Positions 16,392 through 25,670 of a DNA stretch of 64,000 nucleotides are shown piece after piece (within the stretch, counting starts at the first letter, position 1; each line of letters starts with the position of its first letter). A model generated the notes under the pieces. That model made no database searches and had not been told where the DNA came from. It saw nothing but the letters and a program-made list of their open reading frames with translations. Origin of the DNA: Phycisphaerales bacterium. Lineage in GTDB: Bacteria > Planctomycetota > Phycisphaerae > Phycisphaerales > SM1A02. The stretch spans positions 19,573-83,572 of the forward strand of contig JASMLG010000005.1 in assembly GCA_030748805.1 (NCBI GenBank), given 5' to 3'. The translations under genes and the position numbers were made by a program.

Positions 16392-17798
16392 CTAGACACC
16401 GAGTTTGTCCGATAATTGTTCCCCTAATAGATTTATTTCTCGTTGGAAAACTTCGTCACCTTCAATTTTGTTGTCGATAGTTTTTATCGCATGCATCACG
16501 GTTGTGTGATCTCGCCCACCAAAATATCCGCCAATTTCTTCGAGACTAAATCGAGTGTGTTTTCGTGACAGCCACATTCCAACCTGCCTCGGAACAGTTA
16601 TAGATTTATGCCTTCGTTTAGAAAGTAGGTCCGAGAGTTTGATGTTATAAAAAACAGTAACCGAGTCAAGAATGTTTTGAATAGAAATATTTGTTGGTAC
16701 ATCAGATTTGTTTTCGTTCCCAATTGTTCGTTTTGCGAGTTCTAGAGAAATGTCCGCACCGTCTAACATTGCTACGCTTTGCAGGGTTGTAATGGCTCCT
16801 TCAAGCAACCGAATATTTGAGTCTAGGTGTGAAGCAACATAAGTTGTAACATCATCTGGAATATCTATATTTCTCATTACAGCCTTCTTTTTAATTATAG
16901 CGACCCGCGTTTCAAAACCAGGCGGATCAATGCTCGCAACGAGACCACAACTAAACCGGCTTATTAAACGCTCTTCTAGATATGGGATTTCACTTGGCGG
17001 AGCATCAGAGCTTAACACTAATTGTTTTCCAGATTGAAACAAGGTATTAAAGGTATGGAAAAATTCTTCTTGTGTTTGGTCGCGTTTCGAAAGATCGTGA
17101 ATGTCATCAATAACAAGCATGTCAAACGCGCGAAACTTGTTTCTAAACGAAGACATTTTCCCCCCTTGAACCGCCTCAAGGAACTGCGTCATAAAACCGT
17201 TGCAGGAGACATAATAAATTCTCATCGTCACATGCTTTCTAATGGCCGTTTGGCAAATGGATTGTAGAAGATGTGTTTTGCCAAGCCCAACCCCACCATA
17301 AATAAAAAGCGGGTTGTAGGCTTGTCCGGGCTTAGTGGAGACAGCTGTTGCAGCAGCGTGCGCCAACCTGTTTCCAGGACCAACAACAAAATTTTCAAAA
17401 TTGTAGTCGGGGCTAATTAACAAATCTTCCTCAATATCAAAAGAGGAAAGCACAGAAGCACCACCTGGGTTGTCACCAGAAACAACCCCCGACCCTCCTT
17501 GCCCACCAGAACCCACAGCGTTCCCCGAGCTTGGTGTTATTCCTTCTTCACCAACAAAGCGCACTCCAAGAAGATGCCCAGTAATAGACTGTGCCGCTTC
17601 AGCAAACTGTTGGGTGCAACAGCGTTGCAAATATTTTAACTGAACTGGTTCTTTAATTTGAATTAACAGCGTTCCATCAACAATACCAAGCACAACAATG
17701 TCGTCGAACCACCTTCGACACATTGTAGAGTGGTCAATTTGAAGCCGACCCAAAAGGTCTACCTTTAGTTGTTGTCTGTTAATTTGATCTTTGCTCAT
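16392..17798 (-). CDS. dnaA: Chromosomal replication initiator DnaA
   Basis: A 468-residue initiator with all four domains. Domain I occupies about the first 90 residues. A glycine-rich linker follows (GSGGQGGSGVVSGDNPGG). The AAA+ domain has Walker A FIYGGVGLGKTHLL and Walker B MLVIDDIHDLSK. Domain IV carries the DNA-binding signature GGRDHTTVMHAIKTI. It binds DnaA boxes and opens oriC. Two exact boxes lie just beyond its 3' end. The gene is not next to dnaN, recF or gyrB; instead it is flanked by trpD and an RNase Z-like gene. The region upstream (17799-17933) shows no DnaA box. Confidence 0.97.
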   Translation of the reverse strand: MSKDQINRQQLKVDLLGRLQIDHSTMCRRWFDDIVVLGIVDGTLLIQIKEPVQLKYLQRCCTQQFAEAAQSITGHLLGVRFVGEEGITPSSGNAVGSGGQGGSGVVSGDNPGGASVLSSFDIEEDLLISPDYNFENFVVGPGNRLAHAAATAVSTKPGQAYNPLFIYGGVGLGKTHLLQSICQTAIRKHVTMRIYYVSCNGFMTQFLEAVQGGKMSSFRNKFRAFDMLVIDDIHDLSKRDQTQEEFFHTFNTLFQSGKQLVLSSDAPPSEIPYLEERLISRFSCGLVASIDPPGFETRVAIIKKKAVMRNIDIPDDVTTYVASHLDSNIRLLEGAITTLQSVAMLDGADISLELAKRTIGNENKSDVPTNISIQNILDSVTVFYNIKLSDLLSKRRHKSITVPRQVGMWLSRKHTRFSLEEIGGYFGGRDHTTVMHAIKTIDNKIEGDEVFQREINLLGEQLSDKLGV

Positions 17799-17933
17799 AT
17801 ACTTTTACCACGTAACTAATAGGCCCAACGACAAAACACCTATAAAATCCGGTTACCCATCTACCCCAAAAAAGGCGTCTAGCATCCATGCAACATATTG
17901 GAACGCTAAATCTACGCTTTATTTCTCTGTCCG

Positions 17934-18854
17934 TCAACCATTTTCCGCAAAATCTCCAGCTTCTTCCTGTTGTTTTTCATAACGCATCCTGTTTGCGTGA
18001 TGGTCCATTAACAAGTGTATTCGGTGTGCATCGTCACAACCAATTCGTTCTTCAATAGCTCTTTTAATAATATCAAGACCAGTTCTTCGACTTGTGTGTG
18101 TGATTACAACATGCTCCGCTTTCCACACCTGCAACAAATCAGCAAGATTATCTATATGTAAATGTTTTCCTACAGCAGCCCTGTTTTTGTGTTCAGATTC
18201 AAAAAAAGTACACTCTGTTATTACGATTGGAGCGTTTGTAAACTCTGGACGAAACAGGTGGTTACCCATTTCGGTGTCACCAGTGCACGCAACAAGAGGG
18301 ATTTTTAAGGTGTGAGTAATTTCTGTCCCACCAACCTTTAAAGACCTCAACTCTTCTTGTGGAAGACCATTATATTTTTCAAGTAATTTTTTCCGGTGTT
18401 CCATCACAACATAAGAAAGGGCTGGTACCGTGTGACTTGCCTCTATTCCCTTTAAAACAATATTTGGTTTAATGGTTAGTTCACCATCGGGGTCTAGTGA
18501 AACAATATTGTGCGGAGTGAATTGTTGCTCAAGATCAGCCCACCCACCCATCATTGACTGCACCGCTCCAGCAATTTCACTATGGCAAACACAGGTTCCA
18601 ACACCCATTTTTTGGAACATTCTCTGACTAAAGTAATACGGTAATCCTGCAACATGATCCATGTGTCCGTGTGTAAGTGCGATGAACGGTGCAGATAAAA
18701 CCGGTCTTGGACAAAGCCCAACATCAAAAGCCACATCTAATTCAGGAATATGAACAGCGGTTTGTTCACCAGCAATGCTTATACCCTGAACCCTGTATGG
18801 GGGAAGATATAAAAACCCAACCTGTCCTGATCGGGGGGGTCTTCGTGGCAACAT
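17934..18854 (-). CDS. RNase Z-like metallo-beta-lactamase fold hydrolase
   Basis: A 306-residue MBL-fold protein. The metal motif THGHMDHVAG has H62, H64, D66 and H67, and later ligands appear in ASHTVPAL, ACTGDTE and VITHTSRR. The layout resembles RNase Z/ElaC-type enzymes, which mature tRNA 3' ends, though the protein lacks the usual N-terminal RNase Z sequence and could be another phosphodiesterase of that branch. ATG 18854 (MLPRRPPRSGQ) is preferred to 18893, which runs closer to the tRNA. It lies directly downstream of a tRNA gene on the same strand, which fits a tRNA-processing role but does not prove it. Confidence 0.75.
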   Translation of the reverse strand: MLPRRPPRSGQVGFLYLPPYRVQGISIAGEQTAVHIPELDVAFDVGLCPRPVLSAPFIALTHGHMDHVAGLPYYFSQRMFQKMGVGTCVCHSEIAGAVQSMMGGWADLEQQFTPHNIVSLDPDGELTIKPNIVLKGIEASHTVPALSYVVMEHRKKLLEKYNGLPQEELRSLKVGGTEITHTLKIPLVACTGDTEMGNHLFRPEFTNAPIVITECTFFESEHKNRAAVGKHLHIDNLADLLQVWKAEHVVITHTSRRTGLDIIKRAIEERIGCDDAHRIHLLMDHHANRMRYEKQQEEAGDFAENG

Positions 18855-18901
18855 AATAAAACTCCAAAATGTGTTTGCTTCAAACAAACACAAAAAAAGA
18901 A

Positions 18902-18971
18902 CATCCCATAGAGGATTCGAACCCCTGTAACCAGAAGAATCTGGTGTCCTAGACCACTAGACGAACGGGAC
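18902..18971 (-). tRNA. tRNA-Glu-like gene with a shortened anticodon arm
   Basis: On the minus strand the acceptor (GTCCCGT/ATGGGAT), D arm (GTCTAGTGGTCTAGGAC), variable loop TTAC and T arm (AGGGG-TTCGAAT-CCTCT), with discriminator G, align base for base in length with bacterial tRNA-Glu. The anticodon arm is CCAGATTCTTCTGG, 14 bases rather than 17, leaving a 4-base loop (stem CCAGA/TCTGG) or a 6-base loop (ACCAG/CTGGT). TTC is still readable in the loop. A T-run follows the 3' end. It may be a degenerate copy, a sequencing deletion or a truly odd tRNA. Confidence 0.65.
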
Positions 18972-19059
18972 AAAAAAACAGTTGTTTTCGACGAACAACA
19001 CGTCCGTCACTGCATTGGGTGTAATCATACCAAAAAATATGAGTGCTCCAACTAAATAG

Positions 19060-20037
19060 TTAAATAGTGTGTTTTAGTTGTTCTGCCAACGCACATATTT
19101 GAATAGAAGCATCATTGTTAAAAAGTTTTCTCACAGGAGAAGTGCCAGATTCAACAAGTGTGTTAACAACACCAAAAGCATTAGCAATTGAATCGCCTGA
19201 GTCAAGCATTCTGTGGAGCTCTTCTCTGTCATTGTTTATAATGATTTTTTGTACAACGTTTTTTAGTTCTGGGTTTTCTGAAAGCAACGAGATAATTGGC
19301 AAAGTAAGTTTCCCCTTTTCAAGGTCTCTGCCGGCTGGCTTACCAATGCTTTTTTGTTCGCCTAGAAGGTCAAGCAAGTCGTCTTTAATCTGAAACGCAG
19401 TTCCAACAGACATTCCAAACTTCTTTAAAACCAATACCTCATTATCAGTAGCGCCACCCAATATCGAACCCATTTCGCAAGAAGCAGCAATTAGCGAAGC
19501 TGTTTTATCGTGAATAATCTGATAATACAAATCTATATCAAGATCAACATTGTTTCTGTGGAACAATTGAACAACTTCTCCCGCACAAATGGTGTTGGTT
19601 ACCTCGCCCAACAAAAGATTTAGCTTTGGGTTCTCAATAGTAGAACAAAGATGAAAAGCGCTAGAAAGCAAATAGTCACCAATCATGACAGCAGCTTCGT
19701 TTCCTCGAAGACTATTAATAGTTTTTTCTCCCCGCCTAAGATCTGCTTCATCCAAAACATCGTCATGCACTAAGGTTGCAAGGTGAATTAACTCTACAAC
19801 AGCAGCAGCAGTGTGAACACACTTTGGAACAACTTGTTCTTTTGAAACGGTTTTCCATGTCAACAACAAGAGCGAGGGCCTCAACATTTTCCCTTTATAG
19901 GCTGCCAACTCATCACAAACATCGTTTACAGCGCAGTGTTTGTTTTTTAGGTGTTCAGACATCACCTCGGACACCTCGTCCAACTCTTTTGCTAACCAGG
20001 TGCCAACGCGTGAAGTCATATCAATAAGTGTTTTCAT
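19060..20037 (-). CDS. ispB: Polyprenyl (octaprenyl-type) diphosphate synthase
   Basis: A trans-prenyltransferase of 325 residues that lengthens allylic diphosphates with IPP, probably for the quinone side chain. The first aspartate-rich motif is HDDVLDEADLRRG and the second is QIKDDLLDLLG. GNEAAVMIGDYLLS is a further family block. The frame is open to 20100, but ATG 20037 forms a clean ATGA overlap with the stop of the upstream methyltransferase, so that start is chosen. The pairing with a methyltransferase suggests quinone synthesis, although the latter is not recognisably UbiE/MenG. Product chain length is not readable. Confidence 0.88.
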   Translation of the reverse strand: MKTLIDMTSRVGTWLAKELDEVSEVMSEHLKNKHCAVNDVCDELAAYKGKMLRPSLLLLTWKTVSKEQVVPKCVHTAAAVVELIHLATLVHDDVLDEADLRRGEKTINSLRGNEAAVMIGDYLLSSAFHLCSTIENPKLNLLLGEVTNTICAGEVVQLFHRNNVDLDIDLYYQIIHDKTASLIAASCEMGSILGGATDNEVLVLKKFGMSVGTAFQIKDDLLDLLGEQKSIGKPAGRDLEKGKLTLPIISLLSENPELKNVVQKIIINNDREELHRMLDSGDSIANAFGVVNTLVESGTSPVRKLFNNDASIQICALAEQLKHTI

Positions 20038-20867
20038 TTTACCGCCACGATATACGCAACCCAACCGGCGCAGGCCTCTCCCCGAGTATTGATTGACCAC
20101 ACACCGTCACCCTCACCATCTTCATCGGTACCCTCCCAATACACCTTAACACTAGAAAAACCAGAGTCTAACAAGACATCTCTAATCTCTGGAATCGTCC
20201 AAAACCGCCACTCATAAGTAAAAGCCCGCTTAATTTTTGACCCGTCAGGAAACTCAAAATGTATGTAATTAACAATATCGCCCGTTATAGGATTGACATA
20301 GTGTTGATCCCAGACATAGGTAAACCCGTCAAGGTCTCGCTCTTCGTCCATCTCTAAAAAAGAATCGCTACCTCCATACGCATCTAATAAAAACAGGCCA
20401 TCATCAACCAGACTGTTATAAACCGAAGTAAAATATTGTTTTAGTGTTTCACGCTTCTTAAAACCATAATAACTAAAGTTCATAGCCAAAACACAATCAA
20501 CAGGTTCGGATTGTATCGACACAACATCGTGTTCTATCAATTTAACGCGCGACTGCTGTTGTGGGGTTAACTCTTTTTCAATCCGGTCTCTCGCCCACTT
20601 CAACACGTTTGAATCTAAATCAACCCCAAGAACAGTACAACCATCATTTCGTTGTACCCACTCTCTAGCAACAGCCGAAGTTCCACAAAAATCTTCTCGC
20701 AAAGTTATTGGTTCTCTGCTACGAACCTCTTTCCACGCCTGAATAATCAAATCTACTTCAGATTCTGGGCACTGAACAGATCTTTCATAAAGATCATTAG
20801 TGTCCGCAGTTTTTGCGGTTATCCAACCTGGTTTTACTGGTCTTGCCATTGTATTAGTGGGTTCCAA
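20034..20867 (-). CDS. Class I SAM-dependent methyltransferase
   Basis: A 277-residue Rossmann-fold methyltransferase. The SAM-binding region is LREDFCGTSAVAREWVQ then VLGVDLDSN, with a later LAMNFSYYGF block in the position of motif IV and LFLLDAYGG after it. The N-terminus MARPVKPGW may be the real start at M7 (20849). The substrate is unknown. It shares a 4-base ATGA overlap with the polyprenyl synthase and so is probably cotranscribed and translationally coupled with it. Confidence 0.78.
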   Translation of the reverse strand: MEPTNTMARPVKPGWITAKTADTNDLYERSVQCPESEVDLIIQAWKEVRSREPITLREDFCGTSAVAREWVQRNDGCTVLGVDLDSNVLKWARDRIEKELTPQQQSRVKLIEHDVVSIQSEPVDCVLAMNFSYYGFKKRETLKQYFTSVYNSLVDDGLFLLDAYGGSDSFLEMDEERDLDGFTYVWDQHYVNPITGDIVNYIHFEFPDGSKIKRAFTYEWRFWTIPEIRDVLLDSGFSSVKVYWEGTDEDGEGDGVWSINTRGEACAGWVAYIVAVK

Positions 20868-20957
20868 AGGTGTGAAGTGTATCCAAATATGCTACAACAA
20901 TGTTACTTATGTTGGTAGACAGCATGCGTTTATGTGACACCACCAACCGTTAAAAGG

Positions 20958-22517
20958 TCAATTGTTTGGAACCTCTAAAGTAAGGGGATCACGCATAGGA
21001 AGTTCGACAATATCTCCCCCAACAATAGATGAAATATCCTGCATGGATGCCCTGCCACCATCATCACCATCAACAATGGCGTCCCAATCACCAACAATTA
21101 CCACCACCATTTTCTTTGGAATCAAAACCCTGTTCGCCACCCTCATAACATCCTCGGCTGTTACAGATTTAATTTTCTCTCGATAAGTTTTCCAATAGTT
21201 GGGATCCCTGTTAGTGAGCGTATCTCGAACGAAAACACCAAGCGTTCCAGCTTTTGATTGGAAATTGCTCGGAAACTGTTCAACTAGTGATTTTTTTGCA
21301 AGTGCGAGTTCATCATCAGTAACCGGCTCGGTTTTTATCCGCTCAATTTCATCAAACAACAACTTTGTTGCAAGTGCAACAGTAGAACTTTTAGACTCAA
21401 AACCAGCAACCCAAACACCATCTCCCCACGGGCCTGCAGAAAACATAGATCCAGCACCATAAGCCAAACCCTCATTGCTACGAATACTTTGAGTAATTCT
21501 GCTACTAAAACCACCGCCACCAAGGATATAGTTCATAACAGAGAGTGGCTCTACATCTGGATCGCCTTGCTGAACAGAACGAATTCCAACCTTAACACCA
21601 CCCTGAGGAACATCTTTGTCCACAAAATAAATTCCAGGTTTAAAATTATGAGTGATGTTTGGAGGATTGGGTATATCAGATTCTCCACCCCACTGGCCCA
21701 CAGTTTCGTTCATAAACTCAACCATTTGATTTCTGTCAAAATCACCACTAACAGATAAAACCAGATTTGTCGGATCAACAATCTTATCAAACTGCTCTGA
21801 CAAAGAGTTTTTGTTGACAGAAGAAACAGATTCGACCACTGGTTGTTTCCCTAAATAAGAATCACCAAACATTTTAGATGAGAATTCTCTATTTAGGATG
21901 CTAGATGGATAATCGTTTCGCTGTTTCATTCTCTCGATAACATTGTCTTTCTCGACTCTAACTTTTGACTCTTGAAAAGCTGGGTGTTGCAACATATCAA
22001 AGAACAGCTCAAAACATTCTTTAAAATTGGATTCCAAACAATCAAGATTCGCTGTAATGGTTGTACCTCCACCACGAACATCAACATTAGCAGCAAGGAA
22101 CGCGAAGGTTTCATCAAGTTTCTCTGCAGTCATTGTTGATGTTCCACCATCACGAATAAGAGTGGCCATAATGTTTGTTAATCCAGCTTTGTCTTCTGGA
22201 TCCAAATATTTTCCACCCCTAAAAGTTGCTGTGACCCGAACCAAGGGCAACTCTCTGTCTTCAACAATAAAGAGCCGAACACCATTATCCAGTGTTTCCA
22301 TAAAAGAATCCGCGTCAGGAACATCAAAAACATATTCTGGATACACAAGATCTTTAGGATGGCTTGGACCAACAGGTTTACTTTTTTCGGTTTTTTCGCC
22401 AATGTCGCCACAACCAACAACCACAAAACAAAACAAAGAAAGTGCTACTACTACACCTATTCTTTTGTGTATTAACGCCGTGGGTTTTTGAAACAATAAA
22501 AAATTTGTTGTGAACAT
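20958..22517 (-). CDS. M16-family peptidase-like lipoprotein, catalytically inactive partner
   Basis: A 519-residue protein with the two-lobed M16 fold but no HxxEH: the expected site reads GLTNIMATLIRDGG. The substrate-binding pair of the C-terminal lobe is kept (SRITQSIRSNEGLAYGAGS). The N-terminus has a hydrophobic stretch ending in VVVGC, a lipobox that would anchor the protein in a membrane. It follows the active M16 gene by 28 bases on the same strand. Active/inactive M16 pairs form a closed two-subunit protease in several bacteria and in mitochondrial processing peptidase, and that is the inferred role. Confidence 0.87.
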   Translation of the reverse strand: MFTTNFLLFQKPTALIHKRIGVVVALSLFCFVVVGCGDIGEKTEKSKPVGPSHPKDLVYPEYVFDVPDADSFMETLDNGVRLFIVEDRELPLVRVTATFRGGKYLDPEDKAGLTNIMATLIRDGGTSTMTAEKLDETFAFLAANVDVRGGGTTITANLDCLESNFKECFELFFDMLQHPAFQESKVRVEKDNVIERMKQRNDYPSSILNREFSSKMFGDSYLGKQPVVESVSSVNKNSLSEQFDKIVDPTNLVLSVSGDFDRNQMVEFMNETVGQWGGESDIPNPPNITHNFKPGIYFVDKDVPQGGVKVGIRSVQQGDPDVEPLSVMNYILGGGGFSSRITQSIRSNEGLAYGAGSMFSAGPWGDGVWVAGFESKSSTVALATKLLFDEIERIKTEPVTDDELALAKKSLVEQFPSNFQSKAGTLGVFVRDTLTNRDPNYWKTYREKIKSVTAEDVMRVANRVLIPKKMVVVIVGDWDAIVDGDDGGRASMQDISSIVGGDIVELPMRDPLTLEVPNN

Positions 22518-22545
22518 ATAAAATCTCGTTGTATATATTTGGTGT

Positions 22546-24573
22546 TTATTTTTCTAATTCTGCAATGTGGACCGAAAGTTTTTGAATGATATACTCAAGA
22601 ATGACACGCTCATCATCAGGCACTGCAGTCATAGCACCTTGAAGCGCTGCGTGTATTTGAACAAGGTCTCCCAAAGGTTTTCCATAAAGGTTTTCTAAAA
22701 ACTCTGTTGCCTGTGCTAACTGTTGTGGGTCAAGTTGAATTATGCCGGGCTTAACTAACTCAGCTTCTGGCACAACCTCAGGAATGTTGTCTTCTTCAAC
22801 CACATCCTCAACAATTTCTTCTTCAACCACATCCACCGCCTCTTCGCCAACCAATTCATTGCACCGTTCTTCAAGCTTTTTCAACAAGTACTCGAATACA
22901 GGAAGCATTTCTGCAGGAATTTGTTTTATTTGCGATCTCATTTGCTGCCGGGAATCCAACAAATCTTCAGCAGACATGGTATCAAGATCAAGCAGTGCGG
23001 CCCTAATCATTGCTTGTTCTTGTGGTCCAAACCCCATTAATTCCTCGTCAACGGGCTCGCTACCCAACAATCGATTATAGATGACCACAGAACTATTGTT
23101 CGTTGTTAAGTACTTTTTCGCAACTCGCATAACATCTTCCGGTGTTACTTCAAGTAATTTTTTACCAGAGTCATTGATGTACTCCCAACCACCCAAAGCT
23201 TCAAGATACCCCAACTGAATCATTAAATAAAAATTACTTTGTAGCTGCCTGTACTGATCTGCTATTACATTGTTTTTGACCTTCTTTAATTCTTTTTCAG
23301 AAACGAGCTCGTTTTGTAATATGGACACCTGTTCATACCAAGACTCTTCAAGGTTCTCTGGTGTTGCATCACCTTTTACTATCGCAGAAAAGGATAGAAA
23401 ACCAGCATATTTTTTCCCGTCAAGATAAAACGATGCGCTGGTTGCTATTTCTTCACCCTCAACCATAGATTTATACAACCGCCCAGTTTTTCCATTTAAT
23501 ACCGCTGACAAAATATCAAGAGCATATGAATCAGCGTGTCCAAACGGAACAGCGTGATATCTAATTTCAATTTGTGACTGGGCATCAACCTCTGCCACCA
23601 TGCGCTGAGAAGCTTTTTGAGATGGTTCGATGGTGGGTACAGGTGGTGGCGGGGAAGACCCGGCACGAAGTTGGCCAAAATACTTCTTAATCATTGCGGT
23701 GGCAGTTTTGACATCAAAATCTCCAACAAGAACACCAATAAGGTTACTAGGTTGATAATAAATATCAAAATATCGTTTCGCCTCTTCGAGCGTGTAGCTG
23801 TTTAAATCACTTGGCCACCCAATAACAGGCCACGAGTACGGCGATGCTTGCCAAAACATAGAGTTAAATTGTTCTTGAAACTCTCCCGTTGGTGTAGATT
23901 CCGTTCTCATTCTACGCTCTTCATGAACGACATCTCGTTCTGAAAAGAACTCCCTAAACACACTGTTTGCAAGTCGATCAGATTCAACCCAACACCAAAG
24001 CTCAAGCTTATTGGCGGGGAGTTGGTTTATGTAAAAAGTAACATCCTCACTGGTAAAAGCGTTCAATCCAACAGCGCCTTCACCCTGATATATAGAAGAT
24101 ATTTCATCCTTAATGATTACACTTCGATGTTCATCCATTGTGTTACGCAAGGATTCTCTGAGTGTTGATAACTCTTCGGTGTCGTAAGAGGCGTCCCATG
24201 GATCATCAATCTCGCCACGTTTAAACCGGTCATATTGTTCTGTCCAAATAATATCAAGCATTGAGTTTCGCAAATCACGCTCTTTATTTGTGTATGAAGC
24301 ATCCTTAACACTGTCACTAGTTCCTATTGTTTTTGTTCCCTTAAACATAAGGTGTTCAAAAAAGTGACTTAATCCAGTAATGCCTGGACGCTCATTTACA
24401 GACCCAACCTGTGCAACCCATCCAGCAGCAATATTGTTTGGTTCTTCTAAGCGAGGCAGAAGAATAAACTTCATCCCATTATCCAATACAAACACCTCTG
24501 GTTGAACCTGGCTCTGAGCCAACGAACATACGGCAAAACAAGGAAGGAATAAAAGAAGTAGACGATTCATCAT
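22546..24573 (-). CDS. M16-family zinc metalloprotease, active subunit
   Basis: A 675-residue secreted protease with signal peptide MMNRLLLLFLPCFAVCSLAQ. The inverted zinc motif HxxEH is present as SHFFEHLMFKGT, with the downstream glutamate in the GLNAFTSEDVTFY region. A C-terminal extension after the fold is strongly acidic (VDVVEEEIVEDVVEEDN). AGGAG sits at a good distance upstream of ATG 24573/24570. It pairs with the inactive subunit 28 bases downstream. The target substrates are unknown; peptide clearance in the periplasm is the common role. Confidence 0.92.
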   Translation of the reverse strand: MMNRLLLLFLPCFAVCSLAQSQVQPEVFVLDNGMKFILLPRLEEPNNIAAGWVAQVGSVNERPGITGLSHFFEHLMFKGTKTIGTSDSVKDASYTNKERDLRNSMLDIIWTEQYDRFKRGEIDDPWDASYDTEELSTLRESLRNTMDEHRSVIIKDEISSIYQGEGAVGLNAFTSEDVTFYINQLPANKLELWCWVESDRLANSVFREFFSERDVVHEERRMRTESTPTGEFQEQFNSMFWQASPYSWPVIGWPSDLNSYTLEEAKRYFDIYYQPSNLIGVLVGDFDVKTATAMIKKYFGQLRAGSSPPPPVPTIEPSQKASQRMVAEVDAQSQIEIRYHAVPFGHADSYALDILSAVLNGKTGRLYKSMVEGEEIATSASFYLDGKKYAGFLSFSAIVKGDATPENLEESWYEQVSILQNELVSEKELKKVKNNVIADQYRQLQSNFYLMIQLGYLEALGGWEYINDSGKKLLEVTPEDVMRVAKKYLTTNNSSVVIYNRLLGSEPVDEELMGFGPQEQAMIRAALLDLDTMSAEDLLDSRQQMRSQIKQIPAEMLPVFEYLLKKLEERCNELVGEEAVDVVEEEIVEDVVEEDNIPEVVPEAELVKPGIIQLDPQQLAQATEFLENLYGKPLGDLVQIHAALQGAMTAVPDDERVILEYIIQKLSVHIAELEK

Positions 24574-24665
24574 GTAAAACTCCTAATGAATACATTGGAC
24601 TGATTAGAAAACTGTCTGGGTTGGACAATAACTTTGTTGAATTGAGCGGTAAAATAAATCAAAAT

Positions 24666-25445
24666 ATGTCTTTCTCAAAAACTAGACAAGGCAGTGTACA
24701 GCACACGGTGGGTGTTGAGGTGGTTGTTGACACTCAGGACGAGCGTCTTGTTAAAGAATCTACACGCCTGATAGAACAACTCGGCAGAAATAAAACAAAA
24801 TCAAAATATACGGTTTATTTTGGGGCAAGGGGGGTTGAGCTTCGACGATCAAGCCACACTCACAAAAAAGGCATTCTGATAGATTTCTCAACAATCGACA
24901 GGCGAATTGGGGCGGGGAATCTTTCAAAAAAACAACCGCTTCCAAAAGCCATAGGCGACTATTCAACAGTAATTGATGCAACAGCAGGTTTTGGAAAAGA
25001 CGCAATGTTGTTGGCACTTATGGGGTACAACGTAATAGCAATAGAAAAGTCTCCAATTATTTCAGTATTATTAAGAGACGGGATGTATCGAGCCCAGCTA
25101 AACACGGAACTCAACCAAGCAATTGGCGGCAGGTTACAGTTTGTTGAATCAAACTCGATTAATTACTTTTCTAATTTAAAAAACCCTGAAGTTATATATA
25201 TAGACCCAATGTTTCCGCCAAAAAAGAAAAAGAGCGCGTTGCCACCCGGGCACATTCAGGCCCTACAATCAATAGTTGGTCACGAAAATCAAACAGAATC
25301 AACAATAATGTTTGAAGCTGCTCTTCAAACAGCAACCCAAAGAGTTGTGATTAAACGACCCACACACTCGCAACACCAAAAAGAGAATCCAGTAGCAGTG
25401 CACGAAGGCAAAACAATTCGGTACGAAGTCTATCGACCTAGTTGA
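24666..25445 (+). CDS. rsmJ: RsmJ-like 16S rRNA guanine-N2 methyltransferase
   Basis: A 259-residue methyltransferase matching RsmJ (m2G1516 of 16S rRNA in E. coli). VIDATAGFGKDAMLLALMG binds SAM, and YIDPMFPPKKKKSA followed by LQSIVG is the RsmJ-specific catalytic block (DPMFP). The C-terminus RVVIKRP fits too. A TTG at 24621 would extend the protein by 15 residues; ATG 24666 is chosen for lack of a ribosome site at either. It ends just before a strong bidirectional terminator and is divergent from the M16 pair. Confidence 0.88.
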   Translation: MSFSKTRQGSVQHTVGVEVVVDTQDERLVKESTRLIEQLGRNKTKSKYTVYFGARGVELRRSSHTHKKGILIDFSTIDRRIGAGNLSKKQPLPKAIGDYSTVIDATAGFGKDAMLLALMGYNVIAIEKSPIISVLLRDGMYRAQLNTELNQAIGGRLQFVESNSINYFSNLKNPEVIYIDPMFPPKKKKSALPPGHIQALQSIVGHENQTESTIMFEAALQTATQRVVIKRPTHSQHQKENPVAVHEGKTIRYEVYRPS

Positions 25446-25469
25446 GTATAAGTGGGGTATGGGAAATTA

Positions 25470-25498
25470 AAAAACCACAAACACCGTTTGTGGTTTTT
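25470..25498. terminator. Bidirectional intrinsic terminator between rsmJ and tRNA-Ala
   Basis: A perfect 13-base-pair hairpin with a 3-base loop: AAAAACCACAAAC at 25470-25482 and GTTTGTGGTTTTT at 25486-25498. The A and T tracts at both ends let it stop transcripts from rsmJ (+) and from tRNA-Ala (-). Confidence 0.85.
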
Positions 25499-25500
25499 AA

Positions 25501-25573
25501 TGGAGCATATCGGGCTCGAACCGATAACCTCTGCCTTGCAAAGGCAGCGCTCTCCCAATTGAGCTAATGCCCC
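25501..25573 (-). tRNA. tRNA-Ala (TGC anticodon)
   Basis: A complete 73-base cloverleaf on the minus strand: acceptor GGGGCAT/ATGCTCC with discriminator A, anticodon arm CTGCC-TTTGCAA-GGCAG giving TGC, and T loop TTCGAGC. CCA is not encoded. It is a single gene, not inside an rRNA operon. The upstream 25574-25670 holds nothing else I can recognise. Confidence 0.95.
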
Positions 25574-25670
25574 AAAGAACCCTCGTTCCTAAAACAGGGT
25601 GAGGGAATTGGGTCCCATCCTAGATGATCGATTGGGAGTCTGATAGTGATCATCGCGGTTGGAAAGCGTA

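Noticed and set aside
17799..17933. Origin on the upstream side of dnaA
   Set aside because: No DnaA box match is present there; the boxes lie on the downstream side.
20900..20930. Hairpin CTACAACA/TGTTGGTAG between the methyltransferase and M16 genes as a terminator
   Set aside because: The stem is imperfect and no T-tract follows on either strand.
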